Shown: one piece after another, positions 15,197 through 22,362 of the stretch | Layout of the letters: every line of letters begins with the position of its first letter | How positions within the stretch are numbered: position 1 is the first letter of the stretch | Notes under the pieces: model-generated | What the model was told of the DNA's origin: nothing | The model's database searches: none | The model's input: the letters and a program-made list of their open reading frames with translations, nothing else | Source of the DNA: Amnibacterium setariae | Lineage (GTDB): Bacteria > Actinomycetota > Actinomycetes > Actinomycetales > Microbacteriaceae | Assembly (NCBI RefSeq): GCF_003581425.1 | Contig: NZ_QXTG01000002.1 | Coordinates: 1,364,001-1,428,000 of the forward strand | Length of the DNA stretch: 64,000 nucleotides | Reading direction: 5' to 3' | Translations under genes and position numbers: made by a program

Positions 15197-16012
15197 ATGG
15201 ACCTGACCGACCGATCCGGGATCATCACCGGCGCCGGCAGCGGCATCGGACGAGAACTCGCCGTGCAACTCGCGACCAGGGGCGCCTCCCTGCTCCTCGT
15301 CGGGCGCCGGCAGGACGCGCTGAACGAGACCGCCGAACTCGTCACCGCTGCAGGCGGAATCGCCCACGTGTTCGTCGCCGATGTCACCGGCGAGAAAGCA
15401 CCCGAGGCGATTTTCGAACAGGCACGGGACCAGCTCGACACCGTGGACCTGCTGATCAACAACGCCGGCAACGTGCGCGCCGGGCGGCTGGAGGACACCG
15501 ACCCGGCCGACATCCGCGCCATGGTCGACCTCAACCTGACCGCTCCGATCCTGCTCACCCGCGCCGCTCTGCCGGAACTGCGACGCGCCGCCTCCGCCCG
15601 ACGAGCGCTCGTGGTCACCATCTCCAGCGGCATCGCCCTGGTGAACCTGCCCTTCTACACGACCTACGCCGCCACGAAGACAGGAGTCGCAGCGTTCGGG
15701 CACGCGCTGCGCCGCGAGCTCCACGGCACCGGCGTGCACGTCGCCACCGTCTATCCCGGCGCGACCGCCACCGCGATGATGGACTCCTCCCACGCCGGAG
15801 AAGCGCTCGGCTTCGGACGCCGCACTACCGCAGACGTCGTCACCGACGTGCTCGCAGCACTGGAACGGGACGAGCACGAGATCAACACCGCCCTCCCCAG
15901 CCGCCGCCGGCTGCAGGAGCTGCATGCCACCGCACCGCTGGAAGTCGACGCCGCACTGGCCCCACAGCTGGCCGACCTCGAGGCCGCCGTCCGCTCCCAC
16001 CGGAGCATCTGA
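15197..16012 (+). CDS. Short-chain dehydrogenase/reductase
   Basis: A 271-residue SDR: TGAGSGIG (11-18), LLINNAGNVR (85-94), and catalytic Tyr157-x3-Lys161 (YAATK). The C-terminal extension with LPSRRRLQELHATAP is typical of DltE-like oxidoreductases. ATG 15197 has a CGAAGGA ribosome binding site; the open frame upstream overlaps tetR and is a shadow. It follows tetR by 41 bp and is followed by a hairpin, so tetR-SDR is likely one unit, with the hydrolase downstream separately transcribed or coupled by read-through. Confidence 0.9.
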   Translation: MDLTDRSGIITGAGSGIGRELAVQLATRGASLLLVGRRQDALNETAELVTAAGGIAHVFVADVTGEKAPEAIFEQARDQLDTVDLLINNAGNVRAGRLEDTDPADIRAMVDLNLTAPILLTRAALPELRRAASARRALVVTISSGIALVNLPFYTTYAATKTGVAAFGHALRRELHGTGVHVATVYPGATATAMMDSSHAGEALGFGRRTTADVVTDVLAALERDEHEINTALPSRRRLQELHATAPLEVDAALAPQLADLEAAVRSHRSI

Positions 16013-16022
16013 CCCCTGAACC

Positions 16023-16049
16023 GGCAGCGTCGCGTGCGCCGACGCTGCC
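16023..16049 (+). terminator. Hairpin after SDR gene
   Basis: A perfect 10-bp stem with a seven-base loop, 10 bases after the stop codon. Confidence 0.6.
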
Positions 16050-16124
16050 ACTCCTGTGCCGTGCCGATCCGATCCGATCGGCGCGGCGCACCCCTGAGAG
16101 GGCGACTCGCCCGAAGGAGCTGCA

Positions 16125-16991
16125 ACGACCACCGCAACCCACCACCGCACCACCGAGATCGAGGGCCGCACCGTCGCCTACCGGGAAGCAGGCCCCGCCG
16201 ACGCTCCCGTGGTCGTGCTCCTCCACGGCTTCCCGGCCTCATCCGCCATGTTCCGCAACCTGATCCCCCAGCTCGCGGACCGGTACCACGTCATCGCACC
16301 CGACTACATCGGATTCGGGCACTCCGACGCACCTCGCATCGAGGAGTTCGAGTACACGTTCGACCACTTGACCGACGTCGTCGAGGCGCTCCTCACCCAG
16401 CTCGACGTGAAGACGTTCGCCATGTACGTGCAGGACTACGGTGCGCCCGTCGGATGGCGCCTCTACCTCCGCAACCCGGACCGGATCACCGCGATCGTGT
16501 CGCAGAACGGCAACGCCTACGAAGAAGGATTCGTCGACGACTTCTGGGCGCCGCTCTGGCGCTGGGCGAAGGACGGCAACGCGGCCGACGAAGCGATCCT
16601 GCGCAGCACCTTCACGACCGACCTCGTCCGCTGGCAGTACACCAACGGTGTCGAGGACCCCACCCTGGTCGACCCGGACACCTGGACTCGCGACGTCGCA
16701 CAGATCAACCGGCCCGGGCAGCCCGAGGTGCAGCTGGCCCTCTACCGGGACTACCCGACGAACCGACCGCTCTACCCCGTGCTCCAGCAAGCGTTCCGAA
16801 CCCACCCGAAGCCGCTTCTTGCCATCTGGGGCGAAGGCGACCAGATCTTCGGTCCCGGCGGAGCACGAGCCTTCACCAAGGACCTCCCCGACGCTCGCGT
16901 CGAACTGCTTCCCGGTGGCCACTTCCTGCTCGAGTCACAGCTCGACAACGTCGCCTCGTCCATCCGCACATTCCTCGCAGAGAACCTCTGA
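16125..16991 (+). CDS. Alpha/beta hydrolase, haloalkane-dehalogenase-like, with apparent ACG start
   Basis: A 288-residue hydrolase with HGFPASS, the nucleophile motif YVQDYGAPVG (Asp104) and PGGHFLLES containing the catalytic His. An Asp nucleophile is characteristic of haloalkane dehalogenases and epoxide hydrolases. The first in-frame conventional start is GTG at 16209, which would remove 28 residues including the first strands. A perfect GAAGGAG ribosome binding site lies at 16113-16119, five bases before ACG at 16125, and the frame from ACG reads as a normal N-terminus (TTATHHRTTEIEGRTVAYRE). The original ATG was probably changed to ACG; expression may be weak or lost. Confidence 0.8.
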   Translation, partial: TTTATHHRTTEIEGRTVAYREAGPADAPVVVLLHGFPASSAMFRNLIPQLADRYHVIAPDYIGFGHSDAPRIEEFEYTFDHLTDVVEALLTQLDVKTFAMYVQDYGAPVGWRLYLRNPDRITAIVSQNGNAYEEGFVDDFWAPLWRWAKDGNAADEAILRSTFTTDLVRWQYTNGVEDPTLVDPDTWTRDVAQINRPGQPEVQLALYRDYPTNRPLYPVLQQAFRTHPKPLLAIWGEGDQIFGPGGARAFTKDLPDARVELLPGGHFLLESQLDNVASSIRTFLAENL

Positions 16992-17004
16992 CGAACACCC
17001 CTGC

Positions 17005-17038
17005 CTGTGGGGCCCGGCAACCCGGCCGGGCCCCACAG
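17005..17038 (+). terminator. Hairpin after hydrolase gene
   Basis: A perfect 14-bp stem with a six-base loop, 13 bases after the stop codon. Confidence 0.7.
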
Positions 17039-17096
17039 ACAGGAGACTCACCCCTCTCGTCGTCGCCACTGATCGCCCGCCATAGACACAGCCGTC

Positions 17097-17144
17097 GTCT
17101 CAATTGCGAGCACGTGGGACGTCTCACTCCCCTGGCCGCGAGAC
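17097..17144 (+). repeat. Exact tandem pair of 24-bp island repeats
   Basis: 17097-17120 and 17121-17144 are contiguous; both start GTCTCA and end GGGAC and GAGAC. A decayed unit may precede them at 17062-17087. This is where the repeats reappear after a 10-kb stretch without them. Confidence 0.75.
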
Positions 17145-17211
17145 ACCTCGGCCGCGGGGTGAAGTTGGGAGGGCGCAGCACGGACCGAATTCGCCGACAT
17201 ACGCTCGGCCG

Positions 17212-17520
17212 GTGACGATCTATCCGGGCGATCCCCGTGATCGCTTCCGGAGCCGACGAAGCCTTCTTCACGGACTCGCGGGTCTCCTGTTCCTGCCCGC
17301 GCAGGGACTCTTCCTGGTTCAGGCGCTCCGGACCGGAAACGCCGCGCTCTGGGTCGCATGGGTCGTGGTGCTCGTGGCCCTGATCGCCGCCGCCATCGTC
17401 TGGCTACGCGCGGACCACCACAGAGGCGGAGCAGCAGCGCCCTGGACTCCCGGACCGCTGCTCATCATAGAAGGCGTCGCTCTCCTACTTGGCCTGCCCG
17501 TTGCCTTCCTCATGCACTGA
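17212..17520 (+). CDS. Small polytopic membrane protein (102 aa)
   Basis: A 102-residue protein with three hydrophobic segments (about 22-40, 45-64 and 82-101) joined by short basic loops (RFRSRR at the N-terminus, LRADHHRGG). GTG 17212 is the most likely start; the frame upstream passes through the repeat pair. No ribosome binding site stands out and no family is recognised. It precedes an XRE-type regulator with its own membrane segments by 180 bp. Confidence 0.6.
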   Translation: MTIYPGDPRDRFRSRRSLLHGLAGLLFLPAQGLFLVQALRTGNAALWVAWVVVLVALIAAAIVWLRADHHRGGAAAPWTPGPLLIIEGVALLLGLPVAFLMH

Positions 17521-17699
17521 CCACCCCACAGCACTGGCTGTGCGCGAGCATCCGACCCACCTGGTACCAAGTGAGTGCGCTGCCCCGGTGCGCCGGGGTT
17601 GTCATGACGGTCGTCGCCGCTGGGTGACGGGCCGGTGGCGGCCGGTTGGCGTGTCGTGGCGGGCGGCTGACGTGGTGGCCCTCGAAGGTCGGAAGAACC

Positions 17700-18239
17700 A
17701 TGAGGACCATGAATCGCATGCAGATCACGACGCTCCGCCAGAATCTGGGTTGGACGCAGGAGCGCCTTGCTACGGAAAGCGGCGTCGGAGTCCGGACCGT
17801 CCAACGCTTGGAAGCTGGTCACGACGCGAGCCTCGAGACTTTGTCGCTCGTATCTGCCGCTCTGCGAGTTCCCGTGCGCGAGCTGTTCACTGCCGTCGAG
17901 GGACACGACCTCGATCCTCGCGTGGAAGCAATGGCGCTTCGGACAGAGCTGCAGCAAGGCGCCCGCGACCGGATGATCGCCAACGGTCGCCTGCTCTTCT
18001 TCCTGGTCGGCATCGCCGTCAGCGCGATCGCTCTGTTCTCCGGTCAGTGGGGAGCACTGATCTTGCTGGCCTACTGGGGCGGCTGCTACCTGCTCGTCCG
18101 ACAGTTCCGGCGCCACGTGCTCGAGCCCCGCCTGGATGCGGCATACCCGCTCTCAAGAACCACTCTGCGACCGAACGCTCACCGACGTACGCCCGTGGGC
18201 GGCCGACTGGCTGACGATGGCACCTCGAGCGCAAGCTGA
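17700..18239 (+). CDS. XRE-family HTH protein with C-terminal membrane segments
   Basis: A 179-residue protein. Residues 7-60 form a Cro/CI-type helix-turn-helix (LRQNLGWTQERLATESGVGV and TVQRLEAG), and about residues 100-140 form two hydrophobic helices (LLFFLVGIAVSAIALFSG and GALILLAYWGGCYLLV). A DNA-binding domain tethered to the membrane is implied. Starts at 17700, 17709 and 17718 are all possible; 17700 has GGAAG upstream. The adjacent 17212-17520 membrane protein may belong to the same function. Confidence 0.8.
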   Translation: MRTMNRMQITTLRQNLGWTQERLATESGVGVRTVQRLEAGHDASLETLSLVSAALRVPVRELFTAVEGHDLDPRVEAMALRTELQQGARDRMIANGRLLFFLVGIAVSAIALFSGQWGALILLAYWGGCYLLVRQFRRHVLEPRLDAAYPLSRTTLRPNAHRRTPVGGRLADDGTSSAS

Positions 18240-18307
18240 ACCGACTACGAATCACCCCAAGCCCCTCGATCGCGCGCCCTGCCGCCCGGTCCACCTGCTC
18301 AGGTGAC

Positions 18308-18331
18308 GTCTCAGTCCCCTGCACGCGAGAC
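18308..18331 (+). repeat. 24-bp island repeat unit
   Basis: The unit reads GTCTCA-N3-CCCTGC-N4-GAGAC, matching the consensus at every fixed position. A decayed unit may precede it at 18284-18307. Convergent region between the XRE gene and the gene at 18356-19384. Confidence 0.7.
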
Positions 18332-18355
18332 GCAGGTGGATACACGTCAGCGGCG

Positions 18356-19384
18356 TCAGGTGATCCGCCAGCGCCAGTAGTCCTCGGGATCTCGGTCCCA
18401 GTGCTCGTGCTCAGGGTCAGGCGCCGCCAGGTCAGTGAGCCAGAACGTCGCGTCCGGGTCCCAACCCGCCAGGAGGGTTTGGCCGCCTTCGACCGGAAGC
18501 GGTCTGCCTGCTGTGCTCAGGTAGGCGGCCATCGTGAGGTGGATCGCGTCGTACTCAGCAGCGGCCGCAGCGAAGTCCGGCATGAACCAGCGCGTGGCCT
18601 GCCCGGTCGCACGCCACCAGTCGTGCCGCCGGCTGGCGGACACCTCCAACGGCCACCGCTCGACGAGCGCGCGCCAATCTTCTGGACAGCGGAGTTCGAG
18701 TACGGCCGCGTCCGGCGGGACGGCGCGGCTACGAGCGAGCGCACGGTCGAGGCCGTATTCGTCCTCCTCCAACCGGAATCGGATCGGCACACCGTCCGAG
18801 GAGCGGCGACAGGTCTCGACGATGGTCGAGCCACCGACCCAGGGCTTCGACCACCACTCTCCGCTCCACGGTGCCGTCAGCTCCTCGGGCCGATCACGAG
18901 CGGCCCGAGCCTCGTCCTCCTGCACGTGCAGTCGCCAGCTCTCGAGCGCCGCTGATGCAGGAGTCTGCGGCGTGAAGGTCGGCTGGCCAGTGGAGCGGGT
19001 GGCTGTCTCCACCTGCCCATCGAGCTCGATGGAAGTTCCGAGGGTCTGGAAGCCTGGCGATGCGCCCGCGGCAGCAGCGACCTCTTGCAACGCCTTCCGC
19101 AGCGGATCGCTGGCGAGCACCTCGTCATCGAGGTCCGGCTCCTGCCAGTACCGCGCGAAACCCACGGCTTCACCGAACGCGATCAGCACAGCACTCTCGT
19201 CGGAACGAGCAAGAGCCTCCAAGTCCGTCGACTCGAGCACCTGACACACCAGCTCGAGAACCTCCTCGCGCGACACCGACCACGTCGGACGCCCAATAGC
19301 TGGCGGGCAGAACGCGTACGCGAGCTCGAGAAGCCACCGGCGCCCCCGAGGGCCCCCGACGAGATCCAGATCAGCCGAAGCCAC
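18356..19384 (-). CDS. Hypothetical protein (342 aa)
   Basis: A 342-residue soluble, acidic protein with ATG at 19384. I do not recognise a family. It begins with a helical region (LLELAYAFCPPAIG, EEVLELVCQVLE), has a tryptophan-rich middle (WSGEWWSKPWVGGSTIVETC) and a C-terminal part with PEDWRALVERWPLEV, WFMPDFAAAAAEYDAIHLT and FWLTDLAAPDPEHEHWD. There is no signal peptide or membrane helix. Codon use is ordinary for the window, supporting a real gene. It lies between two 24-bp repeat units near the integrase end of the island. Confidence 0.7.
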   Translation of the reverse strand: MASADLDLVGGPRGRRWLLELAYAFCPPAIGRPTWSVSREEVLELVCQVLESTDLEALARSDESAVLIAFGEAVGFARYWQEPDLDDEVLASDPLRKALQEVAAAAGASPGFQTLGTSIELDGQVETATRSTGQPTFTPQTPASAALESWRLHVQEDEARAARDRPEELTAPWSGEWWSKPWVGGSTIVETCRRSSDGVPIRFRLEEDEYGLDRALARSRAVPPDAAVLELRCPEDWRALVERWPLEVSASRRHDWWRATGQATRWFMPDFAAAAAEYDAIHLTMAAYLSTAGRPLPVEGGQTLLAGWDPDATFWLTDLAAPDPEHEHWDRDPEDYWRWRIT

Positions 19385-19449
19385 GTCGCGACGCTAACCG
19401 TCGCGCGTTGCACCGAGTCGGATCGCCGGCCGAACGCGCACCGCTGCTG

Positions 19450-19473
19450 GTCTCAAAGCCCTGCTCGCGAGAC
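19450..19473 (+). repeat. 24-bp island repeat unit, last copy before tRNA-Glu
   Basis: The unit reads GTCTCA-N3-CCCTGC-N4-GAGAC, an exact match to the fixed positions. No further copy was found from here to 64 kb. Confidence 0.7.
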
Positions 19474-19527
19474 CGGGCAAGGAGCCAGACCAAGACGCTC
19501 GAGCGGTCGCTCCGGGAGGTGCCGCGG

Positions 19528-19825
19528 ATGATGCTCACCGTCACGTTCGAGCCCGACACCGACCTGCCAGCCGATGCCGGCGCGCTGGGGCACCTGCTGC
19601 ACAAGCACCCCGATCGTGTGCTCCCCGGGCGACGTGCACGTCTTCCACCCGGAGTCGACGCCGGAACGCTGCACGGTCGCGATGGTGCTCGAGGTCGACC
19701 CGATCGCGCTGGCGCGCAGCACGCGCTTTCGCGGGGACGCCGGGGTGCTCGGCCAACAGATCAACGACCGGCCCTACGTCGCCTCCAGCTCCAGCATGCT
19801 GGCCGTCGCCCGCGCCGCCGGCCAC
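19528..19825 (+). pseudogene. hen1: hen1 5' fragment, frameshifted (3'-terminal RNA ribose 2'-O-methyltransferase)
   Basis: From ATG 19528 (ribosome binding site GGGAGG) the frame encodes LTVTFEPDTD and GALGHLLHKHPDRV, the hallmark N-terminus of bacterial Hen1. At about 19620 the match jumps one frame and continues GDVHVFHPESTPERCTVAM, LEVDPIALAR and NDRPYVASSS, then stops matching near 19815-19840. A few residues between HKHPDRV and VHVFHPE are missing, so a small out-of-frame deletion occurred. Only the N-terminal third remains; the methyltransferase domain and the partner pnkp are absent. Non-functional. Confidence 0.8.
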
Positions 19826-20110
19826 CTGCACAACCACGTCTTCCGCAACGGTTGGTTCGACCCCGCCGCGACCGCGATCGACCTCGATGGGCTGACGCCC
19901 CACGAGCACCGGAACACTGCCGCGAGCCTCGCGGCGGGTGCCGGGGCGAACGTGAAGGCGGTGCAGCGGATGCTCGGCCACGCGTCCGCCGCGGTGACGC
20001 TCGACGTGTACGCGGACCTGTTCGACGACGACCTGGCGCAGGTGGCGAAGGCGCTCGATCACCGGGCGATGCAGACGAATGTTGCCAATCTGTTGCCACG
20101 ACGCCTCTGA
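19826..20110 (+). pseudogene. Tyrosine recombinase (integrase) C-terminal fragment
   Basis: The last 95 residues of the frame are the catalytic C-terminus of an actinobacterial phage-type integrase: LTPHEHRNTAASLA (the HxxR pair), VKAVQRMLGHAS (second His) and VTLDVYADLFDDDL (the Tyr nucleophile). The N-terminal arm/core-binding domains and the first catalytic Arg are missing, replaced by hen1 sequence in the same frame. A canonical LRH is changed to HRN here. It ends 64 bp from the 3' end of tRNA-Glu, the usual position for an integrase. Confidence 0.8.
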
Positions 20111-20137
20111 CGCGGCGGTCGCCCGACCGCAGATACG

Positions 20138-20168
20138 ACAAAACCCCCGGTTTGACCGGGGGTTTTGT
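20138..20168. terminator. Rho-independent terminator beside tRNA-Glu
   Basis: A perfect 14-bp stem with a three-base loop, with A-rich and T-rich bases in the arm ends, lies immediately downstream of tRNA-Glu on the minus strand and after the integrase fragment on the plus strand. Confidence 0.85.
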
Positions 20169-20174
20169 CCTGCG

Positions 20175-20247
20175 TGACCCCAGCGGGATTTGAACCCGCG
20201 TTACCGCCGTGAGAGGGCGACGTCCTAGGCCGCTAAACGATGGGGCC
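20175..20247 (-). tRNA. tRNA-Glu (anticodon CTC)
   Basis: The minus strand folds as a tRNA: acceptor GGCCCCA pairing with TGGGGTC, D-arm with TAGCGGCCTAGGA, anticodon stem-loop with CCCTCTCAC (anticodon CTC), and T-arm GCGGGTTCAAATCCCGC. CCA is not encoded. Its 3' end faces the island and the integrase fragment, consistent with use as attachment site. Confidence 0.95.
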
Positions 20248-20327
20248 GCATGCTCCGCTTCCGCGCAGCGGTTGAAAAGTATGCCACATCCGAAGGCCCG
20301 CTTCGAACCGGGCCGGGTCCTCCCGAT

Positions 20328-20384
20328 CGAGTCGCCACTCGATGTCGGTCAGAGGGCCGGAGAACGACGACGAGTGGCGACTCG
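20328..20384. terminator. Long-loop inverted repeat after FUSC gene
   Basis: Perfect 14-bp arms (20328-20341 and 20371-20384) enclose 29 bases and end six bases from the FUSC stop codon. Each arm is itself nearly palindromic (CGAGT...ACTCG). Likely end of the FUSC transcript. Confidence 0.5.
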
Positions 20385-20389
20385 TGCGG

Positions 20390-21643
20390 TCAGCGCCGCC
20401 GGCGGAGGCGGGCCGGGCTGAGCACGGGGATCATGCCCGTCGCGTCGGGGCGCAGGAGGTGGACGGGCGCCTCCCGCTCCAGGTCGAGCTGTTCGAGCAC
20501 GTGCTCGACCGCGGCGAGCACCGAGCCCTGCAGCATCCAGAGGTCGGGGCGCTGCCGCGGGTCGAGGTCGAGCAGGGTCAGCTCCGTGAGCACGGCGCGC
20601 GCCTCCCGCACCGAGTCGAGGGTCCGGTCCCGGGCGGACTCCCGGTCGGGCCGGGTGCCGTCGTACTCGGCCCGGACGAGGTCGCCGAAGGCGCGGAGGC
20701 CCGCCGCGACGTCCTCGAGGACGACCGCGAAGGCGCGCCGCAGCTCCACCTCGGCACCGTCGTCCTCGACGGGTCGCGACGCGGCTCGGGCGAGCACGAC
20801 CAGGAGCGCCCGCTCGGCCGCGAGGCAGCGGTCGAGCCGATCGAGGGCGCCGCGCAGCGCGGGGTGGACGGTCGCGGTGGCGAGCGCGAGCGGGTTGAGC
20901 ACGCGGGTCCGCTCGACGGTCTCGAGGGCGCTCGACGCGTCAGCGGTGTCCCGCGCGAGGTGGTCGGTCCAGTCGACCCACGCCCCGACCTCCTCCCGCG
21001 CCGGCGGCCGCGTCGCGAGCGTCTGCGCGATCTCCGCGAGCAGGGCGCCCTGCGAGCGCGCGACTCGGCTGACCGACTCCCCCGCCTGGGCGTTCGGGAT
21101 GGCGACGGGCACGACGAGCGAGAAGACGATCCCGACCGCGGTGCCGATCAGGGTGTTGACGACGCGGGTCTCCGCACCGAGGCCGGGCGACGCGACGGCG
21201 AGGATCAGCATCGCGCTGATCGGCGTCTCGAGGGACTGGTCGCCGAGGCGGAACACCTTCGCGAGCACGAGCGACGCCGCGATCACGAGCGCGAGGCTCC
21301 ACCAGGACAGCCCGGTCCAGGACGTGACCACGACGGCGACGAGCACGCCCGTCAGCACGGCGCCGACCCGCACGAGCCCCATGCGCAACGTGCCGACGGT
21401 GGAGGCCTGCACGACGAGCAGCGCCGTCAGCGGCGCCGTCAGGTCGAGCAGCCCCGGGGACACGAGGTCCGCGACGAGGTACGCGATCACCGCGGCGACG
21501 GTCAGGCGCAGGATCTGCGCGGCGCCCGGCCGCAGCCGCGCCGGCACCTCCGCCCACGTGGTCGGGAACGACGGCCAGATCCAGTCGAGCACGCGCCGGA
21601 TCCGGAGCCGCGCGCGCAGGCGGCGTCCCTCCCCCGGCCGCAT
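20390..21643 (-). CDS. FUSC-family membrane transporter (aromatic acid exporter type)
   Basis: A 417-residue protein with an N-terminal membrane block of about five to six helices (ILRLTVAAVIAYLVADLV, GLVRVGAVLTGVLVAVVVTSW, SLALVIAASLVLAKVF, PISAMLILAVAS, LIGTAVGIVFSLVVPVAI) and a long C-terminal helical cytoplasmic region (about 205-390). This is the FUSC/ArAE layout in a single-domain version. ATG 21643 begins just before the basic N-terminal stretch. It is divergent from the metallo-beta-lactamase-fold gene 60 bp away. Substrate unknown. Confidence 0.85.
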   Translation of the reverse strand: MRPGEGRRLRARLRIRRVLDWIWPSFPTTWAEVPARLRPGAAQILRLTVAAVIAYLVADLVSPGLLDLTAPLTALLVVQASTVGTLRMGLVRVGAVLTGVLVAVVVTSWTGLSWWSLALVIAASLVLAKVFRLGDQSLETPISAMLILAVASPGLGAETRVVNTLIGTAVGIVFSLVVPVAIPNAQAGESVSRVARSQGALLAEIAQTLATRPPAREEVGAWVDWTDHLARDTADASSALETVERTRVLNPLALATATVHPALRGALDRLDRCLAAERALLVVLARAASRPVEDDGAEVELRRAFAVVLEDVAAGLRAFGDLVRAEYDGTRPDRESARDRTLDSVREARAVLTELTLLDLDPRQRPDLWMLQGSVLAAVEHVLEQLDLEREAPVHLLRPDATGMIPVLSPARLRRRR

Positions 21644-21703
21644 CGTCACGCCGCCTCCCTCCTCCGCAGTGCGCGCACGGCCGTGCAGTGGTCGACTGGA
21701 CCC

Positions 21704-22342
21704 ATGCGCATCACGAAGCTCGAGCATGCCGCCCTGATCCTCGAGGAGGCGGGGCGTCGCCTCGTCGTCGACCCCGGCGGCCTCACCAACCCGATCCTCG
21801 GCGTCGACTCGGTCGACGCGGTGGTCATCACCCACGAGCACGCGGACCACTGGACCGGCGACCAGCTGAAGCGGCTCCTCGACGCCAACCCTGGCGTGCC
21901 GATCCTCGGCCCCTCCGGCGTCGCCCGCGCGGCCGAGGGCTTCGACGTCCGCGTCGTCGCCCCGGGCGAGACGGTCGAGATCGCGTCGTGGACGCTCCGC
22001 TTCTTCGGCGGCAACCACGCAGTCATCCACGCCTCCATCCCCGTGATCGAGAACGTCGGGGTCCTCGTCAACGAGCGGCTCTACTACCCCGGCGACTCCT
22101 TCTACATCCCGCTGGGCGTCGAGGTCGACACCCTGGCAGCACCCGCGGGCGCGCCCTGGCTGAAGATCTCGGAGGCGATGGACTACGTGACGCAGCTGAA
22201 GCCGAAGCGGGCGTTCGGCACCCACGACGGCGTGCTCTCCGCCGCGGGCGTCGGCCTCGTGCACGACCGCCTCAAGGCCGTGACGGAGGCGGCCGGCGGC
22301 GAGTACTTCGCGCTGAAGGCGGGCGACACGATCGACGTCTGA
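21704..22342 (+). CDS. Metallo-beta-lactamase-fold hydrolase (UlaG-like)
   Basis: A 212-residue MBL-fold protein of the short, UlaG/YycJ-like type: MRITKLEHAALILEE at the N-terminus, the metal motif THEHADHWTGD (43-53), GGNHAVIH, the aspartate in YYPGDSFY, and THDGVLS near the C-terminus carrying the last His. Cytoplasmic, probably two metal ions. Substrate is not predictable. ATG 21704 is supported by the immediate start of the fold. Divergent from FUSC; ends at a long hairpin shared with modC. Confidence 0.88.
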   Translation: MRITKLEHAALILEEAGRRLVVDPGGLTNPILGVDSVDAVVITHEHADHWTGDQLKRLLDANPGVPILGPSGVARAAEGFDVRVVAPGETVEIASWTLRFFGGNHAVIHASIPVIENVGVLVNERLYYPGDSFYIPLGVEVDTLAAPAGAPWLKISEAMDYVTQLKPKRAFGTHDGVLSAAGVGLVHDRLKAVTEAAGGEYFALKAGDTIDV

Positions 22343-22362
22343 CCCCGCTGCCGTTCCTTCCC

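Larger units (their letters stand above)
1..20174. mobile_element. Putative genomic island abutting the 3' end of tRNA-Glu (left end outside window)
   Basis: The segment left of tRNA-Glu (20175-20247, minus strand, so its 3' end faces this side) carries the C-terminal part of a tyrosine recombinase directly at the tRNA, mostly accessory genes, a degraded hen1 gene, and a 24-bp repeat family not found in the remaining 44 kb. Tyrosine recombinases commonly integrate at tRNA 3' ends. I saw no second copy of the tRNA-Glu 3' end between 1 and 20 kb, so the far attachment site is outside the window or lost. The recombinase is broken, so the element is probably fixed. That this is one island rather than stacked insertions is inference. 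Confidence 0.6.

Noticed and set aside
333-19473. The 24-bp repeats as ordinary terminators
   Set aside because: Stems are 5 bp with a 14-base loop, there is no T-tract, and orientation is the same regardless of gene strand; nearby genes have separate, much stronger hairpins.
1-20174. Prophage
   Set aside because: Apart from the integrase fragment no capsid, portal, terminase, tail or lysis gene is recognisable.
1-20174. Second attachment site copying the tRNA-Glu 3' end
   Set aside because: I looked for the T-arm/acceptor sequence in the left 20 kb and did not find it; it may be outside the window.
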